NCBI GenBank assembly: GCA_937900135.1 | Contig: CALCDJ010000077.1 | Span: 62,001-126,000, forward strand | Source: an uncultured Blautia sp. | Lineage (GTDB): Bacteria; Bacillota; Clostridia; Lachnospirales; Lachnospiraceae | Reading direction: 5' to 3' | DNA length: 64,000 nt | Shown: positions 1-8,474 of the stretch, piece by piece | How positions within the stretch are numbered: position 1 is the stretch's first letter | Layout: each line of letters begins with the position of its first letter | Notes under the pieces: model-generated | Seen by the model: the letters and a program-made list of their open reading frames with translations, nothing else | Databases searched by the model: none | Told to the model about the DNA's origin: nothing | Made by a program: the position numbers and the translations under genes

Positions 1-129
1 CGGATACAGGATTATTCAGTTATCATAAAAGGAACGTTAAGTCTGATGGCAATGTCTGTCATTTTCGATTACCTTCTGGGATTGCTGGAGAAAAAGGCAG
101 GTGGCATTTATGAAAAAACGGATCAGTAG
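1..129 (+). CDS. ABC transporter permease, C-terminal end (OpuC/OpuB-type, partial)
   Basis: The window opens inside a reading frame that runs from base 1 to a TAG at 127-129 and encodes 42 residues. A hydrophobic segment (containing LMAMSVIFDYLLGLLE) is followed by a short charged tail ending KTDQ, as at the end of a BetaT-type ABC permease. The identification rests mainly on the next gene, a glycine betaine-type binding protein whose ATG lies 20 bases upstream of this stop, so the two are translationally coupled. The 5' part is outside the window, so the exact permease subclass cannot be decided. Confidence 0.6.
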   Translation, partial: RIQDYSVIIKGTLSLMAMSVIFDYLLGLLEKKAGGIYEKTDQ

Positions 130-1018
130 GTTGGCCGCTGCAGTGGCGCTGGCTCTGGGAGTTCTGGTTATGAGCGGCTGCGGCGCCACAGATGAAAATA
201 CAGTGACCATCATTGACGGAGATTTTGCAGAAATGAAGCTGTTTACCCAGGCAGCCAGGATTCTTATTGAAGATCAGACGGATCTGAAGGTTAAGGTTAA
301 GGACTCCATGGCCAGCAGTTTTGCTTTTCAGCAGATCAAAGATGGAAAAATGGATATTTATATGTCCTATGACGGTTCACTTCTTACCGCATATCTGGGG
401 CATGATCCCTCGGAGGTGCCCAAGGGCGTCAGTCTTTATGATTATGCCAATGAACTTGGCAGGGAAACGGCTCATGTGATGCTAACGCCTAAGCTTGGGG
501 GAGAAAACACCTATGTGGCAGCTGTGCGTCGGGAAACGGCAGAAAAATACAACCTTTCAAAGGTGAGTGACCTGATTCCCTATGCCCCTTCCATGCGTTT
601 TGCGGCAGAGCATGAATTTTTTGACGAGGGTTCCTTCCATTTCCATGCGTTTTCAGATTTCTACGGGCTGGAATTTCAGGATGTGAAAACCATTGACCGG
701 GGTTTGAAGCATGTGGGAATCGCCTGGGATAATATGGATGTGACAGTGGTATATTCCACAGATGGCCTTAATAAGAAGTTTGATCTGGTTACGCTGGAGG
801 ATGACTTAAACTTTTTTCCGGAATACAACGGAGCATATCTGATCCGGGAGGATCTCTATGAGGACTATCCGGAACTGGAAGCTGTTTTTGCATCTATGGA
901 AGGGAAATTTACCAATGAAGTATGTACGGCATTGAATTATGAGATTGATGTGGAGAACAGAGATCCTTATGAAGTGGTATATGAATACCTGGAAGAACAG
1001 GGGTTTTTAAAAGAATAA
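110..1018 (+). CDS. Glycine betaine/choline/carnitine ABC transporter substrate-binding lipoprotein (OpuAC domain)
   Basis: A 302-residue lipoprotein that should capture a quaternary-ammonium osmolyte outside the membrane and pass it to an ABC permease. Residues 1-25 form a signal peptide with a basic start (MKKR) and the lipobox VMSGC, so the mature protein is lipid-anchored. The rest matches the OpuAC/ProX family, with an early TIIDGDFAEMKLF segment and a later DGLNKKFDLVTLEDD segment. ATG at 110 was preferred to an in-frame GTG at 101 because AGGTGG lies just upstream and the signal peptide then begins correctly. It overlaps the upstream permease frame by 20 bases. The exact substrate is inferred only from family and context. 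Confidence 0.85.
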   Translation: MKKRISRLAAAVALALGVLVMSGCGATDENTVTIIDGDFAEMKLFTQAARILIEDQTDLKVKVKDSMASSFAFQQIKDGKMDIYMSYDGSLLTAYLGHDPSEVPKGVSLYDYANELGRETAHVMLTPKLGGENTYVAAVRRETAEKYNLSKVSDLIPYAPSMRFAAEHEFFDEGSFHFHAFSDFYGLEFQDVKTIDRGLKHVGIAWDNMDVTVVYSTDGLNKKFDLVTLEDDLNFFPEYNGAYLIREDLYEDYPELEAVFASMEGKFTNEVCTALNYEIDVENRDPYEVVYEYLEEQGFLKE

Positions 1019-1036
1019 AGGAGATTTTTGCAGAAG

Positions 1037-1073
1037 CAGGGTGAAATCTATGGAGATTCATCCTGTTTTTTTT
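1037..1073 (+). terminator. Rho-independent terminator of the osmolyte transporter operon
   Basis: Nine-base stem CAGGGTGAA (1037-1045) pairs with TTCATCCTG (1057-1065), with one G-T pair, and is followed by eight T residues (1066-1073). It lies 18 bases after the binding-protein stop and separates this unit from the antiporter operon. Confidence 0.85.
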
Positions 1074-1147
1074 ACTTTACTGGACTTACTTCTGGTTTTG
1101 CGGTAAAATAAAGCAGAAAATTGTCTAAAAAGGAGGGGGAAAACAGG

Positions 1148-1606
1148 ATGTATTTGATGTATTTTATCCTATGGATCATTTTTAATGGAGCAATTACATG
1201 GGAAATCTGTCTGTTTGGTCTGGTAATCGCAGGGGCGGTATTTGCATTTACCTGTAAGTTTATGGATTACAGTATAGAGAAAGAAAAACATCTTCTGAAA
1301 AAAGGATTCCAGATGCTTCGTTATATTTTTGTTCTGGTGAAGGAAATCGTTAAGGCGAACTTTGCGGTGATTCATCTGATCCTTTCAGAGAGAGAAGAAA
1401 TTGAGCCGGCGCTGGTAACCTTTGAGGCTGAGATGGAAACGGATCCAGGAAGAGCGTTTCTTGCAAATGCCATTACTCTGACTCCCGGAACCATTACCGT
1501 ATCTCTGGAGGGATCCCGGTATCTGGTTCACTGTCTGGATGAGAGCATGGCAGAGGGAATGGACCGCTCTGTCTTTGTGGAACTTTTGGAGGAACTGGAA
1601 AAGTAG
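1148..1606 (+). CDS. mrpE: Na+/H+ antiporter subunit MrpE/MnhE-like
   Basis: A 152-residue membrane protein and the first gene of a ten-gene Mrp/Mbh-like operon. The hydrophobic N-terminus contains paired membrane spans (FILWIIFNG and LFGLVIAGAVFAF), followed by the family-typical middle region and a segment LANAITLTPGTITVSLEG that is the hallmark of MrpE. MrpE helps assemble and support the antiporter complex but is not itself a conducting subunit. ATG 1148 follows AAGGAGGGGG; an in-frame upstream start at 1121 would precede that site and is rejected. It is followed 15 bases later by mrpF. Confidence 0.88.
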   Translation: MYLMYFILWIIFNGAITWEICLFGLVIAGAVFAFTCKFMDYSIEKEKHLLKKGFQMLRYIFVLVKEIVKANFAVIHLILSEREEIEPALVTFEAEMETDPGRAFLANAITLTPGTITVSLEGSRYLVHCLDESMAEGMDRSVFVELLEELEK

Positions 1607-1621
1607 AAGGAGGAAAAGGAA

Positions 1622-1954
1622 ATGGGAAAAGGAATTCCGGCATTGGATCAGGCATATCATATCCTTTTTGTGGCGGCCCTTATTTTTCTTGCGGTGATGG
1701 TGGTGCTCTGTCTGATCCGCGCGATCATCGGACCGAAGATTGCAGACCGCATTGTGGCCATTAACATGATGGGAACCATGGTTATGGTTATTCTTGGGAT
1801 ACTGGCGCTGATGCTGAAGGAGGGCTATCTGGCAGATATCTGTATCATTTACGCTATGATCAGCTTCCTTGCGGTGATTGTGCTTACCAAGGTTTATATG
1901 GGAGTATATCAGCAGAAAAAAATGGAGGAGGAAAAAGAGCATGGCAGCATTTGA
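1622..1954 (+). CDS. mrpF: Na+/H+ antiporter subunit MrpF/MnhF-like
   Basis: A 110-residue protein with three predicted membrane helices and the conserved MrpF region RAIIGPKIADRIVAINMMGT around residues 32-52, followed by YLADICIIYAMISFLA. MrpF is a small membrane subunit of Mrp antiporters. An AGGAGG site lies close upstream. The 3' end overlaps the next gene by 14 bases, which supports coupled translation within the operon. The basic and acidic tail rich in Lys and Glu contains the ribosome site for mrpG. Confidence 0.9.
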   Translation: MGKGIPALDQAYHILFVAALIFLAVMVVLCLIRAIIGPKIADRIVAINMMGTMVMVILGILALMLKEGYLADICIIYAMISFLAVIVLTKVYMGVYQQKKMEEEKEHGSI

Positions 1955-2339
1955 ATGGGTGCGTTTCCTGGTTGGGGCAGGGCTTCTGCTTTTTGGACTT
2001 GGGATTTTTCTGATTGAGATTATTGGTGTGTTCCGGTTCAGATATGTATTAAACCGGATGCATGCGGCAGCCATGGGAGATACCCTTGGCATTGGATTTT
2101 CTCTGATGGGACTTATTGTGATGAGTGGATGGAATTTTACCTCGCTGAAATTGCTGTTGGTGGTTGTTTTTTTATGGTTTTCATCCCCCACATCTTCTCA
2201 TTTGATTGCCAGACTGGAAGTAACCACCAACGAGGATCCAAAGAAACCATATCGTGAGATTTCTCTTCACAGTCTGGAAAGAGAGCTTGCAGAAAAAAGG
2301 GAAGAGACTGCGCAGGCAGAGGAAAGGAAGGAGGTCTAA
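1941..2339 (+). CDS. mrpG: Na+/H+ antiporter subunit MrpG/MnhG-like
   Basis: A 132-residue membrane protein of the MrpG/PhaG family. It shows the typical order of one helix at residues 6-28, the motif RFRYVLNRMHAAAMGDTLG around 30-48, and two further helices ending at SSPTSSHLIAR, where related proteins have a TSPVAAHAIARA-like segment. ATG 1941 follows GGAGGAGG inside the mrpF tail; an alternative upstream start at 1878 lies within mrpF coding sequence and is rejected. The C-terminal 35 residues are highly charged and extend beyond the usual family core. Confidence 0.88.
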   Translation: MAAFEWVRFLVGAGLLLFGLGIFLIEIIGVFRFRYVLNRMHAAAMGDTLGIGFSLMGLIVMSGWNFTSLKLLLVVVFLWFSSPTSSHLIARLEVTTNEDPKKPYREISLHSLERELAEKREETAQAEERKEV

Positions 2340-2343
2340 GCCT

Positions 2344-2640
2344 ATGGAAGTGTTTCGTATGATTTTGCTGGGCTTTCTTCTGGTATGTGCTATTTCTGTG
2401 AGCCTGTCAAAGAAATTGTTAAATTCCATTCTGATTTATATGTCCTACAGTCTGGTGGTGTCAATTATCTGGGTGCTTTCGGAATCTCCGGATCTTGCCA
2501 TTACCGAGGCAGCCGTGGGCGCAGGAATTACCAGTGTACTGTTTTTTGTTACACTGAAAAAAATCCATGCCATTGTAGGAAACGAAAAAAAGGAGGGGGA
2601 AAAGGAAGATGAGCAAAAAAATTCCGGAAAATCAGTATAA
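2344..2640 (+). CDS. MbhD/DUF4040-like subunit (homologous to MrpA C-terminal part)
   Basis: A 98-residue membrane protein with three short hydrophobic spans and the motif SPDLAITEAAVGAGITSVLFFVT, diagnostic of the small MbhD/DUF4040 module. In Bacillus-type Mrp systems this module is the C-terminal part of MrpA; in archaeal membrane-bound hydrogenases it is the separate MbhD protein. Its place after mrpG and before an MbhE/MrpB protein copies the Mbh order. ATG 2344 follows AAGGAGGT. The last 32 bases overlap the next gene in another frame. Confidence 0.85.
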   Translation: MEVFRMILLGFLLVCAISVSLSKKLLNSILIYMSYSLVVSIIWVLSESPDLAITEAAVGAGITSVLFFVTLKKIHAIVGNEKKEGEKEDEQKNSGKSV

Positions 2641-3580
2641 AAAAACCCGTTCTTATCAATTTCATCAATGGCTGGAGGGAACCAGAGATCCGTATCTGGA
2701 TCGGGTGGAAATGAAACCTCAGAAGGAATTTTGTGAGACAAAAGAAATTCTGGAACAGAGAGAGGAAGAGGACAGGAAAATATTTCAACGGGTGTATGAT
2801 GTGGAGCACAATGCAAAAATCCGTTTTTTTAAGAAAATCTACACCATATTCAGCGTTCTTTTCTGTATCAGTCTGGTATTTGTACTTTTAACAGCCGTTT
2901 CCCATTTGCCCCAGTTTGGACAGGCAGATAATCCGGTAAACAATGAAGTTTCCAGACGTTATATCGAAAACGGCCTGCAGGAGACAGGAGCGGTAAATAT
3001 TGTAACAGGAATGATTCTGGATTATCGTGCCTTTGATACCCTGGGGGAATCCCATGTGCTTTTTATTGCTACCTGTACGGTTTTGATCCTTTTGCGCAGC
3101 GACAAGAAAAAGGGAAAAAACAGCATGGAAGATCTGGAGAACAATGACCGGATCTATGAGCCCAAGAATGATATTATTCTTCAGACGGTAGCCAGAATTC
3201 TGGTTCCGCCTATCATTATTTTTGGAATTTATGTGATTCTGTGCGGTCACCTTGGGCCTGGGGGCGGTTTTTCCGGGGGCGCAGTAATCGGGGCTGGTCT
3301 GATTCTGTATCTGAATGCCTTTGGCTTTGCAAAAACAGAGCGGTTTTTTACTGCAAAAACCTATAAATGGATGAGTTTTGGGGCGCTGGCCTGTTATGCG
3401 CTGGCAAAAAGCTATTCCTTTTACACAGGAGCAAATTATATCGAAAGTGTGATTCCTCTGGGAACTCCTGGGGCAATTTTAAGCAGTGGTCTGATCCTGC
3501 TCTTAAATATCTGCGTGGGTATTGTTGTGGCAGGAACCATGTATACCTTTTATGCAATGTTCCGGAAAGGAGGATACTGA
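2609..3580 (+). CDS. Fused MbhE-like and MrpB/MnhB domain subunit
   Basis: A 323-residue protein joining two modules normally separate in membrane-bound hydrogenases. Residues 1-70 are a charged cytoplasmic extension. Residues about 72-165 contain two helices around a segment that matches MbhE (GAVNIVTGMILDYRAFDTLGE, then helix LFIATCTVLILL). Residues about 185-323 are an MrpB domain with the signature GHLGPGGGFSGGAVIGAG. ATG 2609 follows AGGAGGGGG, inside the 3' end of the previous gene. As part of the Mrp-like complex it should sit between the small subunits and the antiporter-like chains. The N-terminal extension has no recognised function. Confidence 0.82.
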   Translation: MSKKIPENQYKKTRSYQFHQWLEGTRDPYLDRVEMKPQKEFCETKEILEQREEEDRKIFQRVYDVEHNAKIRFFKKIYTIFSVLFCISLVFVLLTAVSHLPQFGQADNPVNNEVSRRYIENGLQETGAVNIVTGMILDYRAFDTLGESHVLFIATCTVLILLRSDKKKGKNSMEDLENNDRIYEPKNDIILQTVARILVPPIIIFGIYVILCGHLGPGGGFSGGAVIGAGLILYLNAFGFAKTERFFTAKTYKWMSFGALACYALAKSYSFYTGANYIESVIPLGTPGAILSSGLILLLNICVGIVVAGTMYTFYAMFRKGGY

Positions 3581-3581
3581 G

Positions 3582-3959
3582 ATGGACGTATCCAATCTTA
3601 TCAACAATTATGAGGAAGCTGTGGCAGTAATCCTTTTTGGAATTGGTTTTTCCAACTTACTGCTGCAGAAAAATCTGATCAAAAAAATTATCGGTCTGAA
3701 CATCATGGATACTGCCATGTATATGTTTCTGGCTTTTAAGGGATATATTTTCGGGCGGAAAGCGCCTATTGTAGTAGATGGTGTTCAGAAGATGGAAGCA
3801 TATATCAATCCGATTCCCAGTGGTCTGGTACTCACTGGAATCGTAGTTTCCGTATCTGTAACGGCATTGATGCTTTCTTTAACCATCCGGCTTTATCGGC
3901 GGTATCACACCCTGGATCTGGATGAGATCTCTACACAGCTTGAGAAGGAGGGCCTGTAA
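3582..3959 (+). CDS. mrpC: Na+/H+ antiporter subunit MrpC/MnhC-like (NuoK family)
   Basis: A 125-residue NuoK/MrpC-type protein with three membrane helices. The conserved region NLIKKIIGLNIMDTAMYMF sits near residues 29-48 and the PIPSGLVLTGIVVSVSVTA helix near residues 83-104, matching the DPLPQALVLTAIVI segment of MrpC. An AAGGAGG site precedes ATG 3582. Its stop overlaps the start of the next gene by one base, so the operon is continuous. MrpC packs against the MrpD antiporter-like subunit in Mrp and complex I relatives. Confidence 0.9.
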   Translation: MDVSNLINNYEEAVAVILFGIGFSNLLLQKNLIKKIIGLNIMDTAMYMFLAFKGYIFGRKAPIVVDGVQKMEAYINPIPSGLVLTGIVVSVSVTALMLSLTIRLYRRYHTLDLDEISTQLEKEGL

Positions 3960-5467
3960 TGCAGATGGTTCAGAATTTTCCTTTTATCAGTATTATCCTG
4001 ACACTGTTTTCGGGACCTTTGTCTTCGATTCTAAATGGAAAAAAAGCCAAATATCTCAACCTTGCAGTGATTACTATAGTAGGCCTGATGTCTGTCGCTG
4101 TTTTGGCATTTACTGTATCCACAGGAGAACCCTATGTTTATATGATGGGACATTTTCCTGCGCCCTGGGGAAATGAGATTCGTGTGGGTGTGCTGGAAGG
4201 GCTGATGGCAGTATTCTTTTGTGTCATTATGCTTTTATCCATGCTGGGCGGAATTAAAGAACGGGAAGCAGAAATCGAGGAATCCAAGCAGAATCTTTAT
4301 TATATTATGGTAAATCTGCTTCTTTCTTCTCTGCTTGCCCTGATTTATACCAATGACCTTTTTACTGCTTACGTATTTGTGGAGATTAATACGATTTCTG
4401 CCTGCGGACTGATTATGATCCGCCAGAATGGCCGTACCTTTGTGGCGGCAACCAGATATATGATTATGAGTCTTCTGGGTTCCGGTATGCTTCTTATGGG
4501 AATCTGCTTTTTGTATGGATTGACCGGACATCTTCTGATGAGTAATATCCAGCAGGAAGTGGCAGTATTAAATGCAACCGGCGCATATCACTTACCCCTT
4601 GTGGTTTCGCTGGGTATGATTTCCGTGGGCCTTGCCATCAAAAGCGCCTTGTTTCCTTTCCATGGATGGCTTCCGGATGCATATGGATATTCTACGGTAT
4701 CCTCTGCGTCCATTTTGTCTTCTTTGGTTTCCAAGGGATATATTTTTCTTCTGGTAAAAATAATTTTCCGTGTGTTTGGATTTGAGGTTGTGTGGGACAG
4801 CAAAGTAATTCATATTTTGTTTGTGTTTGGAATTGCCGGAATGATCATGGGCTCCATAGATGCCATTCGCGCTAATAATATACGGAGAATGATCGCATTT
4901 TCCTCTGTGGCGCAGATCGGGTATATTTATATGGGATTTGGGCTTGGAACTGCAGAAGGCTTCATTGCCAGTATCTTTCATATGTTATCCCATGCAGCTA
5001 CAAAATCTCTGTTGTTTGTTTCCGCCTCCGGACTCACTGAGGTTTCGGATCGTAAGGCGGTTTTCTGTGAATTGACAGGAGCCGGATTCCGAAATAAAAT
5101 GGCGGGAATTGCTTTTACGGTGGGTTCTTTGTCCATGGTGGGATTTCCAGCATTCTCCGGCTTTATTTCCAAGCTTTTGTTTGCGCAGGCGGCGGTGGGA
5201 AATGATGTGAAGGTTTTGCCTACCATGATTGCCCTTGCCATTAGTACCGTTTTGAATACGGTTTATTTTTTGAAGACGGTGATTCGGATTTATACACCGG
5301 TATCTCGTTCAGAATGTCGGAAAAAGCATTATGAAACCATTACCATGAAGCAGCAGCCAGTGAAATTTGCAGCTATGATTTGCTTCATTGTGATCAATCT
5401 GATCCTTGGTCTGTTTGCCCAGCCCATTGTGACACTGATCACAGAAGGACTGAATATGTTTGCGTAG
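3959..5467 (+). CDS. mrpD: MrpD-like proton-conducting membrane subunit 1 (NuoN/ND2 family)
   Basis: A 502-residue polytopic protein of the proton-conducting transporter family (Proton_antipo_M). Key channel residues are visible: a Glu in YVFVEINTISACGL and a Lys in AIKSALFPFHGWLPDAY, followed by SSILSSLVSKGYIFLLVK. The SSVAQIGYIYMG and HMLSHAATKSLLF segments are also family markers. Its position just after mrpC is the classical mrpD position. ATG 3959 overlaps the mrpC stop and has GAAGGAGG upstream. This is the first of four large antiporter-like chains. Confidence 0.9.
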   Translation: MQMVQNFPFISIILTLFSGPLSSILNGKKAKYLNLAVITIVGLMSVAVLAFTVSTGEPYVYMMGHFPAPWGNEIRVGVLEGLMAVFFCVIMLLSMLGGIKEREAEIEESKQNLYYIMVNLLLSSLLALIYTNDLFTAYVFVEINTISACGLIMIRQNGRTFVAATRYMIMSLLGSGMLLMGICFLYGLTGHLLMSNIQQEVAVLNATGAYHLPLVVSLGMISVGLAIKSALFPFHGWLPDAYGYSTVSSASILSSLVSKGYIFLLVKIIFRVFGFEVVWDSKVIHILFVFGIAGMIMGSIDAIRANNIRRMIAFSSVAQIGYIYMGFGLGTAEGFIASIFHMLSHAATKSLLFVSASGLTEVSDRKAVFCELTGAGFRNKMAGIAFTVGSLSMVGFPAFSGFISKLLFAQAAVGNDVKVLPTMIALAISTVLNTVYFLKTVIRIYTPVSRSECRKKHYETITMKQQPVKFAAMICFIVINLILGLFAQPIVTLITEGLNMFA

Positions 5468-5482
5468 GGGGTAAGAGAGAAG

Positions 5483-6970
5483 ATGAGTTTGATGTTATTG
5501 TCAATATTTCTTCCGGTGATTGCCGGAGGCTGTCTGCTGTTTTCTTCCTTTCAGAAAAGGGAAAAGGAGGGAAAAAGGCTTCATCTGTTTGTGGGAAGTA
5601 TCCTTGTACTGACTGCGGCGATGGCGTTGTTCACCGCATGGCAGGGAGAGCACGAAGCAGTTCTTTTTTATCTTATGGAAGGGGTTCCCATTTATTTTAA
5701 AGTGGACTCCCTTGGAAGATTGTTTGTAACCTTTGTAAGTATCGTCTGGGTGGCAGTTGGAATCTATTCCTTTGTGTATATGAAGAAAGAAGGGGGAGAA
5801 CGACGGTTTTTCGGTTTGTATCTCCTGGTGTATGGTATTCTGATTGCGCTGGATTTTTCCGGAAATCTGGTAACCATGTATCTGTTTTATGAGTTGATGA
5901 CCCTGGCTTCCATGCCTTTGGTGCTGCATAATGGTTCCAGAGAGGCGATTATGGCTGCGTTGAAGTATCTTTTTTATTCCATGTGCGGAGCTTATATGGG
6001 GCTTTTCGGGATTTTTTTCCTGTATCGATATTGCGACACTCTTACATTTCTGGAGGGAGGTTCCCTGAATCTGGCCCTGGCAGCAGGACATGAAGGGATA
6101 TTGCTCATTGCAGTATTTGTGATGTTGATGGGTTTTGGCGCAAAGGCGGGGATGTTTCCCCTTCATGCGTGGCTTCCGGCGGCTCATCCGGTGGCGCCAT
6201 CTCCGGCGTCCGCAGTTTTGTCTGGTGTGATTGTAAAATCGGGTGTACTGGCTATGACAAGGTCTGTTTTTTATGTGGTCGGCGGGGAGTTCCTCAGGGG
6301 AACCTGGGTACAGACTGCCTGGATGACATTATCTTTGCTTACCGTTTTTCTGGGCTCCATGCTTGCTTACCGGGAAAAGGTGTTTAAAAAACGGCTTGCC
6401 TACTCTACCGTTAGTCAGGTGTCCTATATTCTGTTTGGACTGTCTCTTCTGGAACCCCAGGCTATGACAGGCGCTTTATTGCATACGGTATTTCATGCTT
6501 TTATTAAATGCGGGCTTTTTCTTACGGCTGGTATCTTCCTGTTTTGCTGTGGGAAGACCAGGGTGGAAGAGCTTAAGGGAATGGGCAAATGCATGCCGAA
6601 AACCATGTGGTGCTTTACCCTTGCATCCCTTGCGCTGATTGGAATTCCACCGGCCAGTGGTTTTGTCAGCAAATGGTATCTGGCACAGGGAGCGTTATCT
6701 GCGCCTGTGGGATGGTTCCGGTACGGAGGCCCGGCAGTTCTTCTGGTGAGCGCTCTTCTTACAGCCGGATATCTCCTTCCCATTGTGATGAAGGGATTTT
6801 TGCCGGGAACAGATTTTGAGGAAACTAAGGCAGGAATCGCTGGAGTAAAGGAAGCCCCTGCAGGTATGTTGTTTCCTCTTATGATACTGGCTGGTCTTGG
6901 CATGCTGCTTGGTATGTTCCCCAATCCTCTGACTTCCTTTGTCAGTGGGATAGCACAAGCATTGATATAG
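5483..6970 (+). CDS. MrpD/NuoM-like proton-conducting membrane subunit 2
   Basis: A 495-residue polytopic protein with the Proton_antipo_M core. The conserved Glu is in LFYELMTLASMPLV and the conserved Lys in GFGAKAGMFPLHAWLPAAH, followed by PSPASAVLSGVIVKSGVL. The half-helix STVSQVSYILFG and HTVFHAFIKCGLFLTAG regions are intact, so it should be functional. It follows the first mrpD-like gene by 15 bases with the same polarity. It is probably a second ion-translocating channel of the same complex; whether it moves H+, Na+ or K+ cannot be read from sequence. Confidence 0.87.
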   Translation: MSLMLLSIFLPVIAGGCLLFSSFQKREKEGKRLHLFVGSILVLTAAMALFTAWQGEHEAVLFYLMEGVPIYFKVDSLGRLFVTFVSIVWVAVGIYSFVYMKKEGGERRFFGLYLLVYGILIALDFSGNLVTMYLFYELMTLASMPLVLHNGSREAIMAALKYLFYSMCGAYMGLFGIFFLYRYCDTLTFLEGGSLNLALAAGHEGILLIAVFVMLMGFGAKAGMFPLHAWLPAAHPVAPSPASAVLSGVIVKSGVLAMTRSVFYVVGGEFLRGTWVQTAWMTLSLLTVFLGSMLAYREKVFKKRLAYSTVSQVSYILFGLSLLEPQAMTGALLHTVFHAFIKCGLFLTAGIFLFCCGKTRVEELKGMGKCMPKTMWCFTLASLALIGIPPASGFVSKWYLAQGALSAPVGWFRYGGPAVLLVSALLTAGYLLPIVMKGFLPGTDFEETKAGIAGVKEAPAGMLFPLMILAGLGMLLGMFPNPLTSFVSGIAQALI

Positions 6971-6985
6971 GAGGAGAGGAGAAAT

Positions 6986-8461
6986 ATGAATTCCTTAATT
7001 ATGCTCATTGTGATTTTGCTCCCGATTTTTTGCGGAGCTCTGGTTCCGGTTCTTCCTTTTCGCAGCCGGAAACAAATGGATATATATATTGAAGCAGCGG
7101 TACTCTTAAATTCTATACTGGTGTTTTTTATGCTGTTTCACCGGCCAGAGGAGGTATTTACCCTGTTTCGTCTTACTGGAAATCTAAGCGTGAGTTTCCG
7201 GCTGGATGATTTGGGAACGGTGTTTGCAGCCATTGTGTCCCTGCTTTGGCCCCTGGCTTCTCTGTATGCCTTTGATTATATGAAGCAGGAAGGCCATGAA
7301 AAAGTCTTCTTTATGTTTTATACCATGACCTATGGCATTACCCTTGGGATTGCCCTTGCAGATGACATTATGACCATGTACTGTTTTTATGAGATGCTCA
7401 CCCTGGTAACCCTTCCGCTGATTATGCACACGTTGTCCAGAAATGCGATTCTGGCAAGCCGTACATATTTGTATTATTCCCTGGGAGGCGCCGCGTTCGC
7501 TTTTATTGGAATGATTTTTATTCTGGTGTATGGAAGCAATCCCCAGTTTGTTCCCGGAGGCGTACTGGATCCCAACAAAATCGGTGGAAAAACCAATGTT
7601 CTTCTTCTGGTGTATGTCCTTTGTTTTATTGGTTTCAGTGTCAAGGCGACTATGTGGCCCCTGGGCTCATGGCTTCCCAAGGCAGGCGTGGCACCGACTC
7701 CGGTAACGGCGCTTCTCCATGCGGTTGCAGTGGTTAAGGCTGGCGCTTTTGCTACAATCCGTGTAACCTATTACAGCTTTGGAACTGAATTTTTAAAAGG
7801 AACCTGGGCTCAGGATATTCTGATGATCCTGGCCATTATCACCATTGTATATGGCTGCAGCCGCGCCTTGAAGGAGACTCATTTCAAACGGCGTCTCGCC
7901 TATTCCACTATGAGTAACCTGTCCTATATTCTTTTTGGCGCGCTGCTAATGTCTCCTGCTGGTCTGGTGGGCGCTTTGAGCCACATGATTTTTCATGCAA
8001 TCATGAAAATCTGCTCCTTTTTCTGCGCAGGAGCAGTTATTTCCAAAACAGGAAAGAATTACATTCATGAACTGGATGGGATGGGCAGAAAAATGCCAGT
8101 GGTTTTTGGCGTGTTTACCATTTCCGGAATGGCGCTGATGGGAGTACCGGGGCTTCCTGGATTTATCAGCAAATGGAATCTGGCAAAGGCAGCTGTTCTG
8201 GATGGAAGTCCTCTTGCATTGTTTGGAGTGGGAGCTCTTATGATTTCAGCGCTTTTGACAGCAATCTATATGATGACCATTTCTGTCCGAGCTTTTTTCC
8301 CGGGAAGGGATTTTGATGAAGGAAGTCTGGAGGGAGTATCAGATCCTGGATGGATGATGATCGTGCCTCTTTGTTGCTTTGTGATTTTTATGTTTGTGCT
8401 GGGACTTCATTCAAAACCAGTGATACAGGCGCTTACGAAGCTGGCTGCCTTTGTGAAGTAG
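6986..8461 (+). CDS. MrpD/NuoM-like proton-conducting membrane subunit 3
   Basis: A 491-residue member of the same family. Markers are the Glu in CFYEMLTLVTLPLI, the Lys in GFSVKATMWPLGSWLPKAG, PTPVTALLHAVAVVKAGAF, and STMSNLSYILFGALL. It differs from the other copies at the usual FPLHxWLP motif, which here reads WPLGSWLP, replacing the conserved His by Gly. A GGAGGAGAGG site precedes ATG 6986. It is similar in length to its neighbour, so the pair may have arisen by duplication; that is inference. Confidence 0.87.
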   Translation: MNSLIMLIVILLPIFCGALVPVLPFRSRKQMDIYIEAAVLLNSILVFFMLFHRPEEVFTLFRLTGNLSVSFRLDDLGTVFAAIVSLLWPLASLYAFDYMKQEGHEKVFFMFYTMTYGITLGIALADDIMTMYCFYEMLTLVTLPLIMHTLSRNAILASRTYLYYSLGGAAFAFIGMIFILVYGSNPQFVPGGVLDPNKIGGKTNVLLLVYVLCFIGFSVKATMWPLGSWLPKAGVAPTPVTALLHAVAVVKAGAFATIRVTYYSFGTEFLKGTWAQDILMILAIITIVYGCSRALKETHFKRRLAYSTMSNLSYILFGALLMSPAGLVGALSHMIFHAIMKICSFFCAGAVISKTGKNYIHELDGMGRKMPVVFGVFTISGMALMGVPGLPGFISKWNLAKAAVLDGSPLALFGVGALMISALLTAIYMMTISVRAFFPGRDFDEGSLEGVSDPGWMMIVPLCCFVIFMFVLGLHSKPVIQALTKLAAFVK

Positions 8462-8474
8462 AAGGGAGAGAAAG

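Noticed and set aside
1385..2191. Minus-strand 268-codon frame in the Mrp operon
   Set aside because: Shadow of mrpE, mrpF and mrpG; composition rich in His and Asn and without conserved features.
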